This document shows, piece by piece, positions 1 to 6,106 of a stretch of 6,369 nt of DNA; the first letter of the stretch is position 1, and each line of letters begins with the position of its first letter. The position numbers were made by a program, and so were the translations under genes. A model generated the notes under the pieces. The model had not been told where the DNA came from. It saw only the letters and a list, made by a program, of their open reading frames with translations, and made no database searches. The DNA comes from Sulfurimonas autotrophica (GTDB taxonomy: Bacteria > Campylobacterota > Campylobacteria > Campylobacterales > Sulfurimonadaceae), in NCBI GenBank assembly GCA_015662405.1, contig DQUE01000073.1, positions 1 to 6,369 on the forward strand, written 5' to 3'.

Positions 1-161
1 CCGGTTTAAGTAGAAAATACGATGCAACTATTACATTGGTATTTGTAAAAAATGACTTTAACGGTATTAAAGTAGAGGTAGAAGGTCTTGGAATAGAAAT
101 TAACTTTTCTAAAGACAGAATAGATAGTCAAATTATAGAACATATAATAAAAGCAATTTAA
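1..161 (+). CDS. atpH: ATP synthase F1 subunit delta, C-terminal end (partial)
   Basis: This is the 3' end of a gene that begins before the window. The reading frame has full codons from base 3 and stops at TAA 159-161, giving 52 residues. Delta is part of the peripheral stalk that holds the alpha/beta hexamer still against the rotor. The visible tail has the pattern of the delta C-terminal domain: a short strand, then 'GLGIEINFSKDRI', then a final helix ending in 'EHIIKAI'. This resembles delta tails of Campylobacterota as I remember them. The next gene is atpA, 23 bases downstream, as expected for the atpF-H-A-G-D-C order. The identification depends on this tail and on context, because the N-terminal helical domain is outside the window. 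Confidence 0.88.
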   Translation, partial: GLSRKYDATITLVFVKNDFNGIKVEVEGLGIEINFSKDRIDSQIIEHIIKAI

Positions 162-171
162 CTTTCAATGA

Positions 172-177
172 GAGGAG
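172..177 (+). promoter_or_regulatory. ribosome binding site of atpA
   Basis: The sequence GAGGAG lies 7 bases before the GTG at 185. It is one of the strongest Shine-Dalgarno matches in the window and supports GTG 185 as the atpA start although GTG is a weaker initiator. It lies inside a five-codon reading frame (168-185) whose TAG stop shares its last base with the GTG. Confidence 0.75.
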
Positions 178-184
178 AAAAATA

Positions 185-1702
185 GTGGTAGCAAAAATAC
201 AAGCTGATGAAATCAGCTCAATAATTAAAGAGCGTATTGATAACTTTGAACTAAGTGTTGATATTAATGAAACAGGGAAAATTGTTTCTTATGCTGATGG
301 TGTTGCAAAGGTTTACGGACTAAGCAATGTTATGGCAGGAGAAATGGTAGAATTTGAAGAGGGAACAAGAGGTTTAGTGCTGAACCTTGAAGAGAGTAGC
401 GTAGGTGTTGTTATTCTTGGCTCTGGTAATTCATTAAAAGAGGGAATGAGTGTGAAACGCTTAGGAACTCTTTTAAAGGTTCCTGTAGGTGATGCACTTC
501 TTGGTCGTGTCGTAAATGCACTTGGTGAGCCAATTGATGGTAAAGGTCCTATTGAAACGACAGAAGTTCGTTTTGTAGAAGAAAAAGCACCTGGAATTAT
601 GGAAAGAAAATCAGTACATGAGCCTTTAGCAACTGGTATCAAGGCAATTGATGCACTGGTTCCAATCGGTCGTGGACAGCGTGAACTTATCATCGGTGAC
701 CGTCAAACTGGTAAAACAACAGTTGCCCTAGATGCAATTATTAACCAAAAAGGCAATGGTGTTGTATGTATTTATGTAGCAATCGGTCAAAAAGAATCAA
801 CTGTTGCACAAATTGTTCGCCGCTTAGAAGATCATGGTGCAATGGAGTATACTATAATTGTATCTGCAACTGCTGCTGAAGCTGCTGCACTGCAATTCTT
901 AGCTCCATATACTGGTGTTACTATGGGAGAATATTTCCGTGACAATGCAAGACATGGCTTAATTGTATATGATGATTTATCTAAACATGCAGTTGCTTAT
1001 CGTGAAATGTCACTTATTCTTCGTCGTCCTCCAGGTCGTGAAGCATATCCAGGGGATGTTTTTTATGTGCATTCTAGATTACTTGAACGTGCTGCAAAAC
1101 TTTCCGATGAAGAAGGAGCGGGTTCTTTAACTGCACTTCCTATTATTGAAACACAAGCGGGTGATGTTGCGGCATATATTCCAACAAATGTTATATCAAT
1201 TACAGATGGTCAAATTTTCTTAGAGACTGACCTTTTTAACTCGGGTGTGCGTCCTGCGATTAACGTTGGTCTTTCAGTTTCACGTGTTGGTGGTGCTGCG
1301 CAAATTAAAGCTACGAAGCAAGTTGCTGGTACCTTGAGGCTTGACCTTGCATCATTTAGAGAGCTACAGGCATTTGCTCAATTTGCATCTGATCTTGATG
1401 AAGTTTCCCGTAAGCAACTTGAACGTGGACAAAGAATGGTTGAAGTGTTAAAACAAGGGCCTTTCTCTCCACTTCCTGCTGAAAAGCAAGTTGTGATTAT
1501 TTTTGCTGGAAATGAAGGTTTCTTGGATGATATGGATCCATCAAATGTTGTTCGTTTTGAAGCAGAACTTTATCCGTTTATTGAAGCATCTTATCCTCAA
1601 ATATTTGAGAATATTAGAAGCACAAAGAAAGTTGATGATGAGACAAAAGCATTGTTAATGAAAGCATTAGAAGAGTTCAAAGCTAGCTTTGTAGCTAACT
1701 AA
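185..1702 (+). CDS. atpA: ATP synthase F1 subunit alpha
   Basis: Alpha forms the non-catalytic nucleotide sites of the F1 hexamer and supplies the arginine finger to the catalytic beta sites. The 505 residues match the usual length. A beta-barrel N-terminal domain covers about residues 25-95. The P-loop GDRQTGKT is at 171-178, and Gln202 in 'AIGQKEST' stands where beta has its catalytic glutamate, which marks this as alpha. The Walker B strand 'LIVYDD' is at 259-264. The alpha signature 'PAINVGLSVSRVGG' is at 357-370, with Arg367 as the arginine finger. The helical C-terminal domain follows. The start is GTG, supported by GAGGAG 7 bases upstream and by an N-terminus (KIQADEISSIIKERI) typical of Campylobacterota alpha. 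Arginine is mostly encoded by CGT, consistent with high expression. All key residues are present. Confidence 0.98.
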   Translation: MVAKIQADEISSIIKERIDNFELSVDINETGKIVSYADGVAKVYGLSNVMAGEMVEFEEGTRGLVLNLEESSVGVVILGSGNSLKEGMSVKRLGTLLKVPVGDALLGRVVNALGEPIDGKGPIETTEVRFVEEKAPGIMERKSVHEPLATGIKAIDALVPIGRGQRELIIGDRQTGKTTVALDAIINQKGNGVVCIYVAIGQKESTVAQIVRRLEDHGAMEYTIIVSATAAEAAALQFLAPYTGVTMGEYFRDNARHGLIVYDDLSKHAVAYREMSLILRRPPGREAYPGDVFYVHSRLLERAAKLSDEEGAGSLTALPIIETQAGDVAAYIPTNVISITDGQIFLETDLFNSGVRPAINVGLSVSRVGGAAQIKATKQVAGTLRLDLASFRELQAFAQFASDLDEVSRKQLERGQRMVEVLKQGPFSPLPAEKQVVIIFAGNEGFLDDMDPSNVVRFEAELYPFIEASYPQIFENIRSTKKVDDETKALLMKALEEFKASFVAN

Positions 1703-1712
1703 GGAATAATTT

Positions 1713-2603
1713 ATGGCAAACTTGAAAGATATTCAAAGACAGATTAAGAGTGTTTCTAACACTCAAAAGACGACTCGTGCAATGAAGCTCGTCTCAACTG
1801 CAAAGCTTCGCCGTGCAGAAGAACTTGCAAAACGTTCTCGTCTTTATGCTCAAAAAATGAATCAGGTAATTGCCGAAATAGCTGGACGCATAGAATGTAA
1901 CAAAATTGGAGGATTGGAAAATCGCTGTTTTACAGAGATAGAAAACCCAAAAATGGTTGACATTATTTTTGTAACTGCAGATAAAGGTTTGTGTGGTGGT
2001 TTTAATATTCAAACTATTAAAGCAGTGAATAAACTTTTAAAAGAGTACAAAGAAAAAAAGGTAAAAGTGCGTTTACGTGGAATCGGTAAAAAAGGGATAG
2101 AGTACTATAAGTATAATGAAGTGGAAATGTTTGATACTGTCATAAACTTAAGTTCTAAACCGGATAAAACAAGATCTGATGAGTTTATAATTACTTCTAT
2201 CGAAGATTATAAAGAAGGGAAAATTGATGCTGTGCATATAGTCTATAACGGCTATAAAAACATGATAACACAAGAGTTACATGTAAACAGAGTTTTACCT
2301 ATTGATGTTGGAGATTTTGATTGTGAAAAAGTAGAGTCAAACTCTATGATGGAACTTGAAGCAGAAGATGAAGAGAAAATGCTTGATTCTTTAATTGAAA
2401 AGTATGTGAACTACAATATGTACTACTCTTTAATTGATTCAGTTGCTGCAGAGCACTCTGCACGTATGCAGGCAATGGATACGGCAACGAATAATGCAAA
2501 AGAGATGGTCAAAAGTTTAAATGTACAATTTAATAAAGCGCGTCAAGCCGCTATTACTACAGAGCTGATAGAAATTATCAGTGGTGTGGAGTCTATGAAA
2601 TAA
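1713..2603 (+). CDS. atpG: ATP synthase F1 subunit gamma
   Basis: Gamma is the central rotor shaft that turns inside the alpha/beta hexamer and drives their conformational cycle. The 296 residues are normal length. The N-terminal helix contains 'MKLVSTAKLRRAE' (24-36). A Rossmann-like middle domain contains 'VTADKGLCGGFN' (87-98) and 'VYNGYKNMITQEL' (177-189). The C-terminal helix carries the gamma signature 'ITTELIEIISGVES' (281-294). Start ATG 1713 is preceded by AAGGA at 1701-1705, which overlaps the atpA stop codon. The gene begins 10 bases after atpA, and its stop overlaps a possible atpD ATG by one base. An unusual point is a cysteine pair at residues 62 and 72, in the variable stretch after the first helix, in addition to the common Cys94 in 'GLCGG'. 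Confidence 0.97.
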   Translation: MANLKDIQRQIKSVSNTQKTTRAMKLVSTAKLRRAEELAKRSRLYAQKMNQVIAEIAGRIECNKIGGLENRCFTEIENPKMVDIIFVTADKGLCGGFNIQTIKAVNKLLKEYKEKKVKVRLRGIGKKGIEYYKYNEVEMFDTVINLSSKPDKTRSDEFIITSIEDYKEGKIDAVHIVYNGYKNMITQELHVNRVLPIDVGDFDCEKVESNSMMELEAEDEEKMLDSLIEKYVNYNMYYSLIDSVAAEHSARMQAMDTATNNAKEMVKSLNVQFNKARQAAITTELIEIISGVESMK

Positions 2604-2604
2604 T

Positions 2605-2608
2605 GGAG
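2605..2608 (+). promoter_or_regulatory. ribosome binding site favouring the atpD start at 2615
   Basis: GGAG lies 6 bases before ATG 2615, an ideal spacing. This makes the downstream ATG the better start for atpD than ATG 2603. The upstream ATG would depend on a GGAG at 2588-2591, 11 bases away, or on coupling through the TAATG overlap with atpG. Confidence 0.6.
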
Positions 2609-2614
2609 AAAAAT

Positions 2615-4009
2615 ATGATTGGAAAAATTAGCCAGGTAATGGGTCCTGTTGTTGATGTTGATTTTGATGGTTATCTTCCGGTAATTAACGAAGCAATTGA
2701 AGTGAATGTTAATTTAGAAGGTAGTGAACATCGTTTAGTATTAGAAGTTGCAGCACACTTAGGTGATGGTCGTGTTAGAACGATTGCAATGGATATGAGT
2801 GAAGGTTTGGTCCGTGGTATGGATGCACGTGCTACTGGTGCACCGATTAGTGTTCCAGTTGGTGAAAAAGTACTTGGTCGTATCTTTAATGTAATTGGTG
2901 AGACAATTGATGGTGGAGAGCAGGTTAGTGATGCGCCAACATGGTCAATTCACCGTGATCCTCCACCATTAGTTGATCAGTCAACAACTACAGAGATGTT
3001 TGAAACAGGTATTAAAGTTGTTGATTTACTTGCTCCTTATGCAAAAGGTGGTAAGGTTGGACTATTTGGTGGTGCTGGTGTTGGTAAAACAGTTATCATT
3101 ATGGAACTTATCCACAATGTTGCTCATGGACATGATGGTTTATCAGTATTTGCTGGTGTTGGTGAGAGAACACGTGAAGGGAATGACCTTTACTATGAAA
3201 TGAAAGAGTCAAATGTATTGGATAAAGTTGCACTCTGCTACGGTCAAATGAGTGAGCCTCCAGGAGCACGTAACCGTATCGCTCTTACTGGTCTTACTAT
3301 GGCTGAGTATTTCCGTGATGAAAAGAAACTTGATGTATTGATGTTTATTGATAATATTTTCCGTTTCGCACAATCAGGTTCAGAGATGTCTGCACTTCTT
3401 GGTCGTATTCCATCAGCTGTTGGTTATCAACCAACATTAGCTCGTGAAATGGGTGCATTGCAAGATCGTATTACATCGACTAAAGATGGTTCAATTACAT
3501 CTGTTCAAGCGGTATATGTACCTGCCGATGATTTGACTGACCCGGCTCCAGCGTCTGTTTTTGCTCACTTGGATGCAACAACAGTCCTTAACCGTAAAAT
3601 TGCAGAAAAAGGTATCTATCCTGCAGTTGATCCATTGGATTCAACTTCAAGATTGCTTGATCCACAAATTTTAGGTGAAGAGCATTATAATGTAGCACGT
3701 GGTGTACAGCAAACATTACAAAAATATAAAGATTTGCAAGATATTATTGCAATTCTTGGTATGGATGAACTCTCAGAAGATGATAAAAATGTTGTTGAGA
3801 GAGCTCGTAAAATTGAAAAATTCCTTTCTCAGCCATTCTTTGTTGCAGAAGTTTTCACGGGTGCCCCAGGTAAATATGTGAAACTTGAAGATACAATTGC
3901 TGGTTTCAAAGGTATTTTAAATGGTGATTATGATCATATGTCTGAAAATTCATTCTATATGGTTGGAAATATGGACGAGGCTCTTGCAAAACACGAGAAA
4001 AACAAATAA
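2615..4009 (+). CDS. atpD: ATP synthase F1 subunit beta (catalytic)
   Basis: Beta carries the catalytic sites where ADP and phosphate become ATP. With the start at 2615 it has 464 residues, normal for the family, and begins 'MIGKISQVMGPVVDVDF', which aligns with other beta N-termini. The ATG at 2603 would add four residues (MEKN) and is the alternative. Using the 2615 numbering, the P-loop GGAGVGKT is at 152-159 (Lys158, Thr159). The catalytic glutamate and adjacent arginine of 'GERTREGND' are Glu184 and Arg185. Walker B 'VLMFID' ends at Asp246. The alpha/beta signature 'PAVDPLDSTS' is at 336-345. The C-terminal torque loop reads DELSEDD (384-390) instead of the usual DELSEED, a conservative change. 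The gene sits between gamma and epsilon as in most atp operons. Confidence 0.97.
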   Translation: MIGKISQVMGPVVDVDFDGYLPVINEAIEVNVNLEGSEHRLVLEVAAHLGDGRVRTIAMDMSEGLVRGMDARATGAPISVPVGEKVLGRIFNVIGETIDGGEQVSDAPTWSIHRDPPPLVDQSTTTEMFETGIKVVDLLAPYAKGGKVGLFGGAGVGKTVIIMELIHNVAHGHDGLSVFAGVGERTREGNDLYYEMKESNVLDKVALCYGQMSEPPGARNRIALTGLTMAEYFRDEKKLDVLMFIDNIFRFAQSGSEMSALLGRIPSAVGYQPTLAREMGALQDRITSTKDGSITSVQAVYVPADDLTDPAPASVFAHLDATTVLNRKIAEKGIYPAVDPLDSTSRLLDPQILGEEHYNVARGVQQTLQKYKDLQDIIAILGMDELSEDDKNVVERARKIEKFLSQPFFVAEVFTGAPGKYVKLEDTIAGFKGILNGDYDHMSENSFYMVGNMDEALAKHEKNK

Positions 4010-4021
4010 GCAGATTGCTTA
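4007..4021 (+). repeat. small inverted repeat at the atpD stop codon
   Basis: TAAGCA (4007-4012) and TGCTTA (4016-4021) are perfect complements separated by GAT. The left arm begins with the atpD stop codon. The stem would be six base pairs with only two G-C pairs and no following T-run, so it is not a convincing terminator. It ends five bases before the atpC ribosome binding site (AAGGA, 4026-4030). It may be chance. Confidence 0.35.
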
Positions 4022-4035
4022 GTTAAAGGACTGTA

Positions 4036-4428
4036 ATGGATACGTTTAAACTTGAAATCCTAACGCCTAACGGTGAAATCTATAATGGTGAAGCTGTTAG
4101 CGTTGTTCTTCCTGGTAAAGAGGGAGAGTTTGGTGTTCTAGCAGGTCATGCATCGCTAACTACATTGTTAGAAGCTGGCGTGGTAGATATCGAAAAAGAA
4201 GATAAATCAGTCGAGTCTATTGTTGTTAACTGGGGTGTTGTTCAGGTTGATGAAGAGAAAGTTGTGATTTTAGTTGAAGGTGCCACTGCAATACGTGGTG
4301 AAACTGAATCTGAAATTGCTAAAGCTCTTGAAGAAGCAAAAGAACTTATCAATGAAGTTGCAAACTCAAGTAGTGCTATTGCATCGGTATCAGCAAAAAT
4401 CGAATCTGCTGCACAAAAGTTAATATAA
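4036..4428 (+). CDS. atpC: ATP synthase F1 subunit epsilon
   Basis: Epsilon joins gamma to the c-ring and in many bacteria its C-terminal helices inhibit ATP hydrolysis. The 130 residues have the two expected parts: a beta-sandwich (about 1-85) with the family motif 'PGKEGEFGVLAGHASLTT' (26-43), and a helical pair (about 91-130). Start ATG 4036 has AAGGA (4026-4030) five bases upstream. It lies 26 bases after atpD. The ATP-sensing motif of some epsilon subunits, I/L-D-x-x-R-A, appears here only as a conservative E-x-x-K-A version (Glu93, Lys96, Ala97). The second helix is rich in serine and alanine. The helical region may therefore respond to ATP differently, but this is inference. Confidence 0.95.
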   Translation: MDTFKLEILTPNGEIYNGEAVSVVLPGKEGEFGVLAGHASLTTLLEAGVVDIEKEDKSVESIVVNWGVVQVDEEKVVILVEGATAIRGETESEIAKALEEAKELINEVANSSSAIASVSAKIESAAQKLI

Positions 4429-4436
4429 ACAGCTGT

Positions 4437-5003
4437 ATGATTAATAATTTAATTGATTTTTATTTAAAAAGTCACCCGGTGACTCTTGGAGTATTATTTA
4501 TTTTAGCAGTCTACTTCATTGTATTAAATTGGGTGTTTTTTTATCGCTATTTTTCTCTTAATAATTGGCTTACTCGTGAAAGTGCTTCTCTTGAATCACT
4601 TTTACTTGGAGCTACTACTGTAAATAAAAACTCTTTTTTAAATAATTTTATAAAAACAAGTAATATTGTTTCAAAAGAAGTTTTAGGACTAGGAATGTTA
4701 GCTGCGACAAAGGAAGCGACAAAGGGACTCTCCATACTCTCTGTTGTTGCATCTACTGCTCCTTTTATTGGCCTTTTTGGTACAGTTGTATCTATTTTGG
4801 ATACTTTTTCTCACCTTGGACAAAACAGTGGAGGTGTGTCAGTTATTGCAAGTGGTGTATCTGATGCATTGGTTGCTACGGCCGCTGGTATATTTGTTGC
4901 AATATTTGCATACACATACCATCAAATATTAAAAAGAAACTCCTATGAATTGATGAGTTATATGCAAATGCAAAGTGATGCGATTTTAGCGCGTAAGGCG
5001 TAA
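4437..5003 (+). CDS. tolQ: TolQ/ExbB/MotA-family proton channel subunit
   Basis: This inner-membrane protein forms, with the next gene product, a proton-driven motor that energises a TolA/TonB-type protein. The 188 residues contain three likely membrane segments: about 15-37, 100-122 and 135-160. The family core 'STAPFIGLFGTV' (106-117) and 'SDALVATAAGIFVAIFA' (142-158) are clear, with Thr116 and Thr148 matching the two channel threonines of E. coli TolQ. Asp143 occupies the place of a glutamate in E. coli TolQ and ExbB. The gene starts 8 bases after atpC with no recognisable Shine-Dalgarno sequence, so translation may be coupled to atpC. Residues 90-97 are a four-residue duplication, ATKE-ATKG. 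It could equally be named exbB; neighbouring tolB favours tolQ. Campylobacter has the same atpC-exbB order. Confidence 0.9.
   Translation: MINNLIDFYLKSHPVTLGVLFILAVYFIVLNWVFFYRYFSLNNWLTRESASLESLLLGATTVNKNSFLNNFIKTSNIVSKEVLGLGMLAATKEATKGLSILSVVASTAPFIGLFGTVVSILDTFSHLGQNSGGVSVIASGVSDALVATAAGIFVAIFAYTYHQILKRNSYELMSYMQMQSDAILARKA
4470..4484 (+). repeat. inverted repeat within the start of tolQ
   Basis: AGTCAC (4470-4475) and GTGACT (4479-4484) are perfect complements around CCG. Counting the central bases, the arms extend to seven pairs around one base. It covers codons 12-16 of tolQ and begins 33 bases after the start codon. It is G-C-richer than its surroundings and has no T-run directly after it, so it is not a normal terminator. 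It could be a coincidence of coding sequence. Confidence 0.35.
4704..4725 (+). repeat. 12-base tandem duplication in tolQ
   Basis: The ten bases GCGACAAAGG occur at 4704-4713 and again at 4716-4725, a period of 12 bases or four codons. They encode ATKE followed by ATKG (residues 90-97), just before the second membrane segment. The in-frame period and near-identical codons suggest a local duplication. Confidence 0.6.
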
Positions 5004-5004
5004 A

Positions 5005-5397
5005 ATGTTGTATGATTGGGAAGAGAAGCCAGAGCTTAATATAACACCACTAGTGGATGTAATGCTTGTACTATTGGTAGTTTTAATGGTTATTGCTCCA
5101 AATATTGTATATGAGGAAAATATAAAATTACCACAAGGTTCAACCTCACAGCAACTTTCAAAAATTCCTCCTGTACATATCACTATTGATAAAGAAAGTA
5201 ATATAAAAGTGAATAAAGATACTTACCTTTTAAACGCATTTATGGATAACTTCTCTTTGTATGCAAGTAAGTTAAATAAAAAAGCAACTGTACTTATCAG
5301 TGCAGACAAACGTTTGGATTATGGTGTGGTTATGTCAGTATTAGCTGCGGTAAAACAGGCTGGATTTACTGAGGTATCTTTAGCTACAAATGGATAA
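5005..5397 (+). CDS. tolR: TolR/ExbD-family biopolymer transport protein
   Basis: This is the partner of the TolQ/ExbB channel: a protein with one membrane segment and a periplasmic domain. The 130 residues have a short cytoplasmic N-terminus, then 'LNITPLVDVMLVLLVVLMV' (11-29), where Asp18 is the proton-carrying aspartate conserved in ExbD and TolR. The 'IKLPQGS' stretch (40-46) follows the membrane segment, and the periplasmic domain ends with 'VLISADKRLDYGVVMSVL' (96-113) and 'AGFTEVSLAT' (119-128), typical of the family. Start ATG 5005 lies one base after the tolQ stop, with TAAGG (4994-4998) six bases upstream. Its end overlaps the next gene by eight bases. All features expected of a working subunit are present. 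Confidence 0.93.
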   Translation: MLYDWEEKPELNITPLVDVMLVLLVVLMVIAPNIVYEENIKLPQGSTSQQLSKIPPVHITIDKESNIKVNKDTYLLNAFMDNFSLYASKLNKKATVLISADKRLDYGVVMSVLAAVKQAGFTEVSLATNG

Positions 5398-6103
5398 TAA
5401 CAGCCGTTATTTTTATATCAGTGGTTTTTTATCACTCTCTTTATTTGTACTAGTTCTCTTTTCATTTATATATATGATGTTTCATAGTGCAAAGACAAAA
5501 ATATATGGATATAAAAAAGAAAATTATATTTCAGTGTCTGTTAAAATTACGCAAAATAAACACTCTGTAGAAAAGAAAAGCATGCAAAGTGCTCCAAAAA
5601 GTATGCCAAAGCAAATACCAAAAAATGTGAATGTTCAAAATTTATTTAGTGATGTCTGGACAAAAAAAATAGATAATAGCACGAAGAAGACTACAAACAA
5701 ACGAAAAATTGAACAGATACAAAAAAAGATAAAAACAGCAAAGCAAAATGATGTAGAGTCGATTACTCAAAAGCTCAATACTTTAGAGATAATTAGCAAG
5801 TCATCAGAAAAAGATGCAACATCTGCAGCAAATGAAGTTAATGAATATTTCGCTAAAATTCAAGATATTGTTTATCAGCATTTTAATGTTCCTCCAAACA
5901 GTGAAGGAAGTAGTGTAGAAACTGTCATTGAACTTGACCCATTTGGAAAACTGATTGATTTTAGAATATTGCGTTATTCTACAAATGAGGCATTAAATAA
6001 AGAAGCAGATAGACTCAAAGAACGACTAAAAAATGTAGTGTTTCCTGTTAATCCAAAAAACAGATCAAGTAAAACTATAGTAATATTAATTTCCAAGGAG
6101 TAG
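5390..6103 (+). CDS. tolA: TolA/TonB-like energy transducer
   Basis: This 237-residue protein probably carries force from the TolQ/TolR motor across the periplasm. A short cytoplasmic tail is followed by one membrane anchor (about 8-31). The linker (about 40-150) is rich in lysine, asparagine and serine, with a possible coiled coil near 103-145. A C-terminal domain of TonB/TolA type covers about 151-236, with 'VETVIELDPFGKLIDFRILR' (176-195) and a closing strand 'KTIVILISK' (228-236). It is much shorter than E. coli TolA (421 residues) and lacks its long alanine-rich helix. The linker also lacks the Pro-Lys and Pro-Glu repeats of classic TonB. The position between tolR and tolB argues for the TolA role. 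The start overlaps the tolR stop by eight bases and has no well-spaced ribosome site, suggesting coupled translation. Confidence 0.82.
   Translation: MDNNSRYFYISGFLSLSLFVLVLFSFIYMMFHSAKTKIYGYKKENYISVSVKITQNKHSVEKKSMQSAPKSMPKQIPKNVNVQNLFSDVWTKKIDNSTKKTTNKRKIEQIQKKIKTAKQNDVESITQKLNTLEIISKSSEKDATSAANEVNEYFAKIQDIVYQHFNVPPNSEGSSVETVIELDPFGKLIDFRILRYSTNEALNKEADRLKERLKNVVFPVNPKNRSSKTIVILISKE
5662..5669 (+). repeat. A8 homopolymer in the tolA linker
   Basis: Eight consecutive A residues encode Lys92-Lys93 with flanking bases. A second tract of seven A residues lies at 5721-5727. Loss of one A at the first tract places TAG directly after the lysines, and gain of one A leads to TAA two codons later, so either slip would remove the C-terminal domain. 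Confidence 0.6.
6095..6100 (+). promoter_or_regulatory. ribosome binding site of tolB
   Basis: AAGGAG ends six bases before TTG 6107 and just before the tolA stop codon. The strong match and ideal spacing decide for the TTG start of tolB, which also gives a proper signal peptide. Confidence 0.8.
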
Positions 6104-6106
6104 ACT

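Noticed and set aside
313..693. 126-codon open frame on the minus strand inside atpA
   Set aside because: It is antisense to a fully conserved gene, has low-complexity Ser/Pro/Thr content, and shows no recognisable domain. It reflects codon bias of atpA.
1794..2012. 72-codon open frame on the minus strand inside atpG
   Set aside because: It lies wholly within atpG, has no recognisable domain and an unlikely composition rich in Phe, Cys and Thr.
2973..3203. 76-codon open frame in another frame of atpD
   Set aside because: Its leucine-rich translation is a frame shadow of the P-loop region of beta, with no family match.
3699..3881. 60-codon open frame in another frame near the end of atpD
   Set aside because: It is wholly inside atpD, rich in Lys, Leu and Ser from shifted codons, and has no recognisable domain.
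4421..4436. TATAAA-like sequence (4424-4429) as a separate promoter for tolQ
   Set aside because: It is only 8 bases from the start codon and overlaps the atpC stop; such matches are expected in AT-rich DNA and no matching upstream element is seen.
4470..4542. Possible terminator: inverted repeat in tolQ plus the T7 run at 4536-4542
   Set aside because: The T-run is more than 50 bases after the stem, so the two cannot act as an intrinsic terminator, and the site is inside a coding region.
4986..5183. 65-codon open frame on the minus strand over the start of tolR
   Set aside because: It overlaps the conserved TolR membrane segment and is low-complexity Ser/Thr/Ile sequence.
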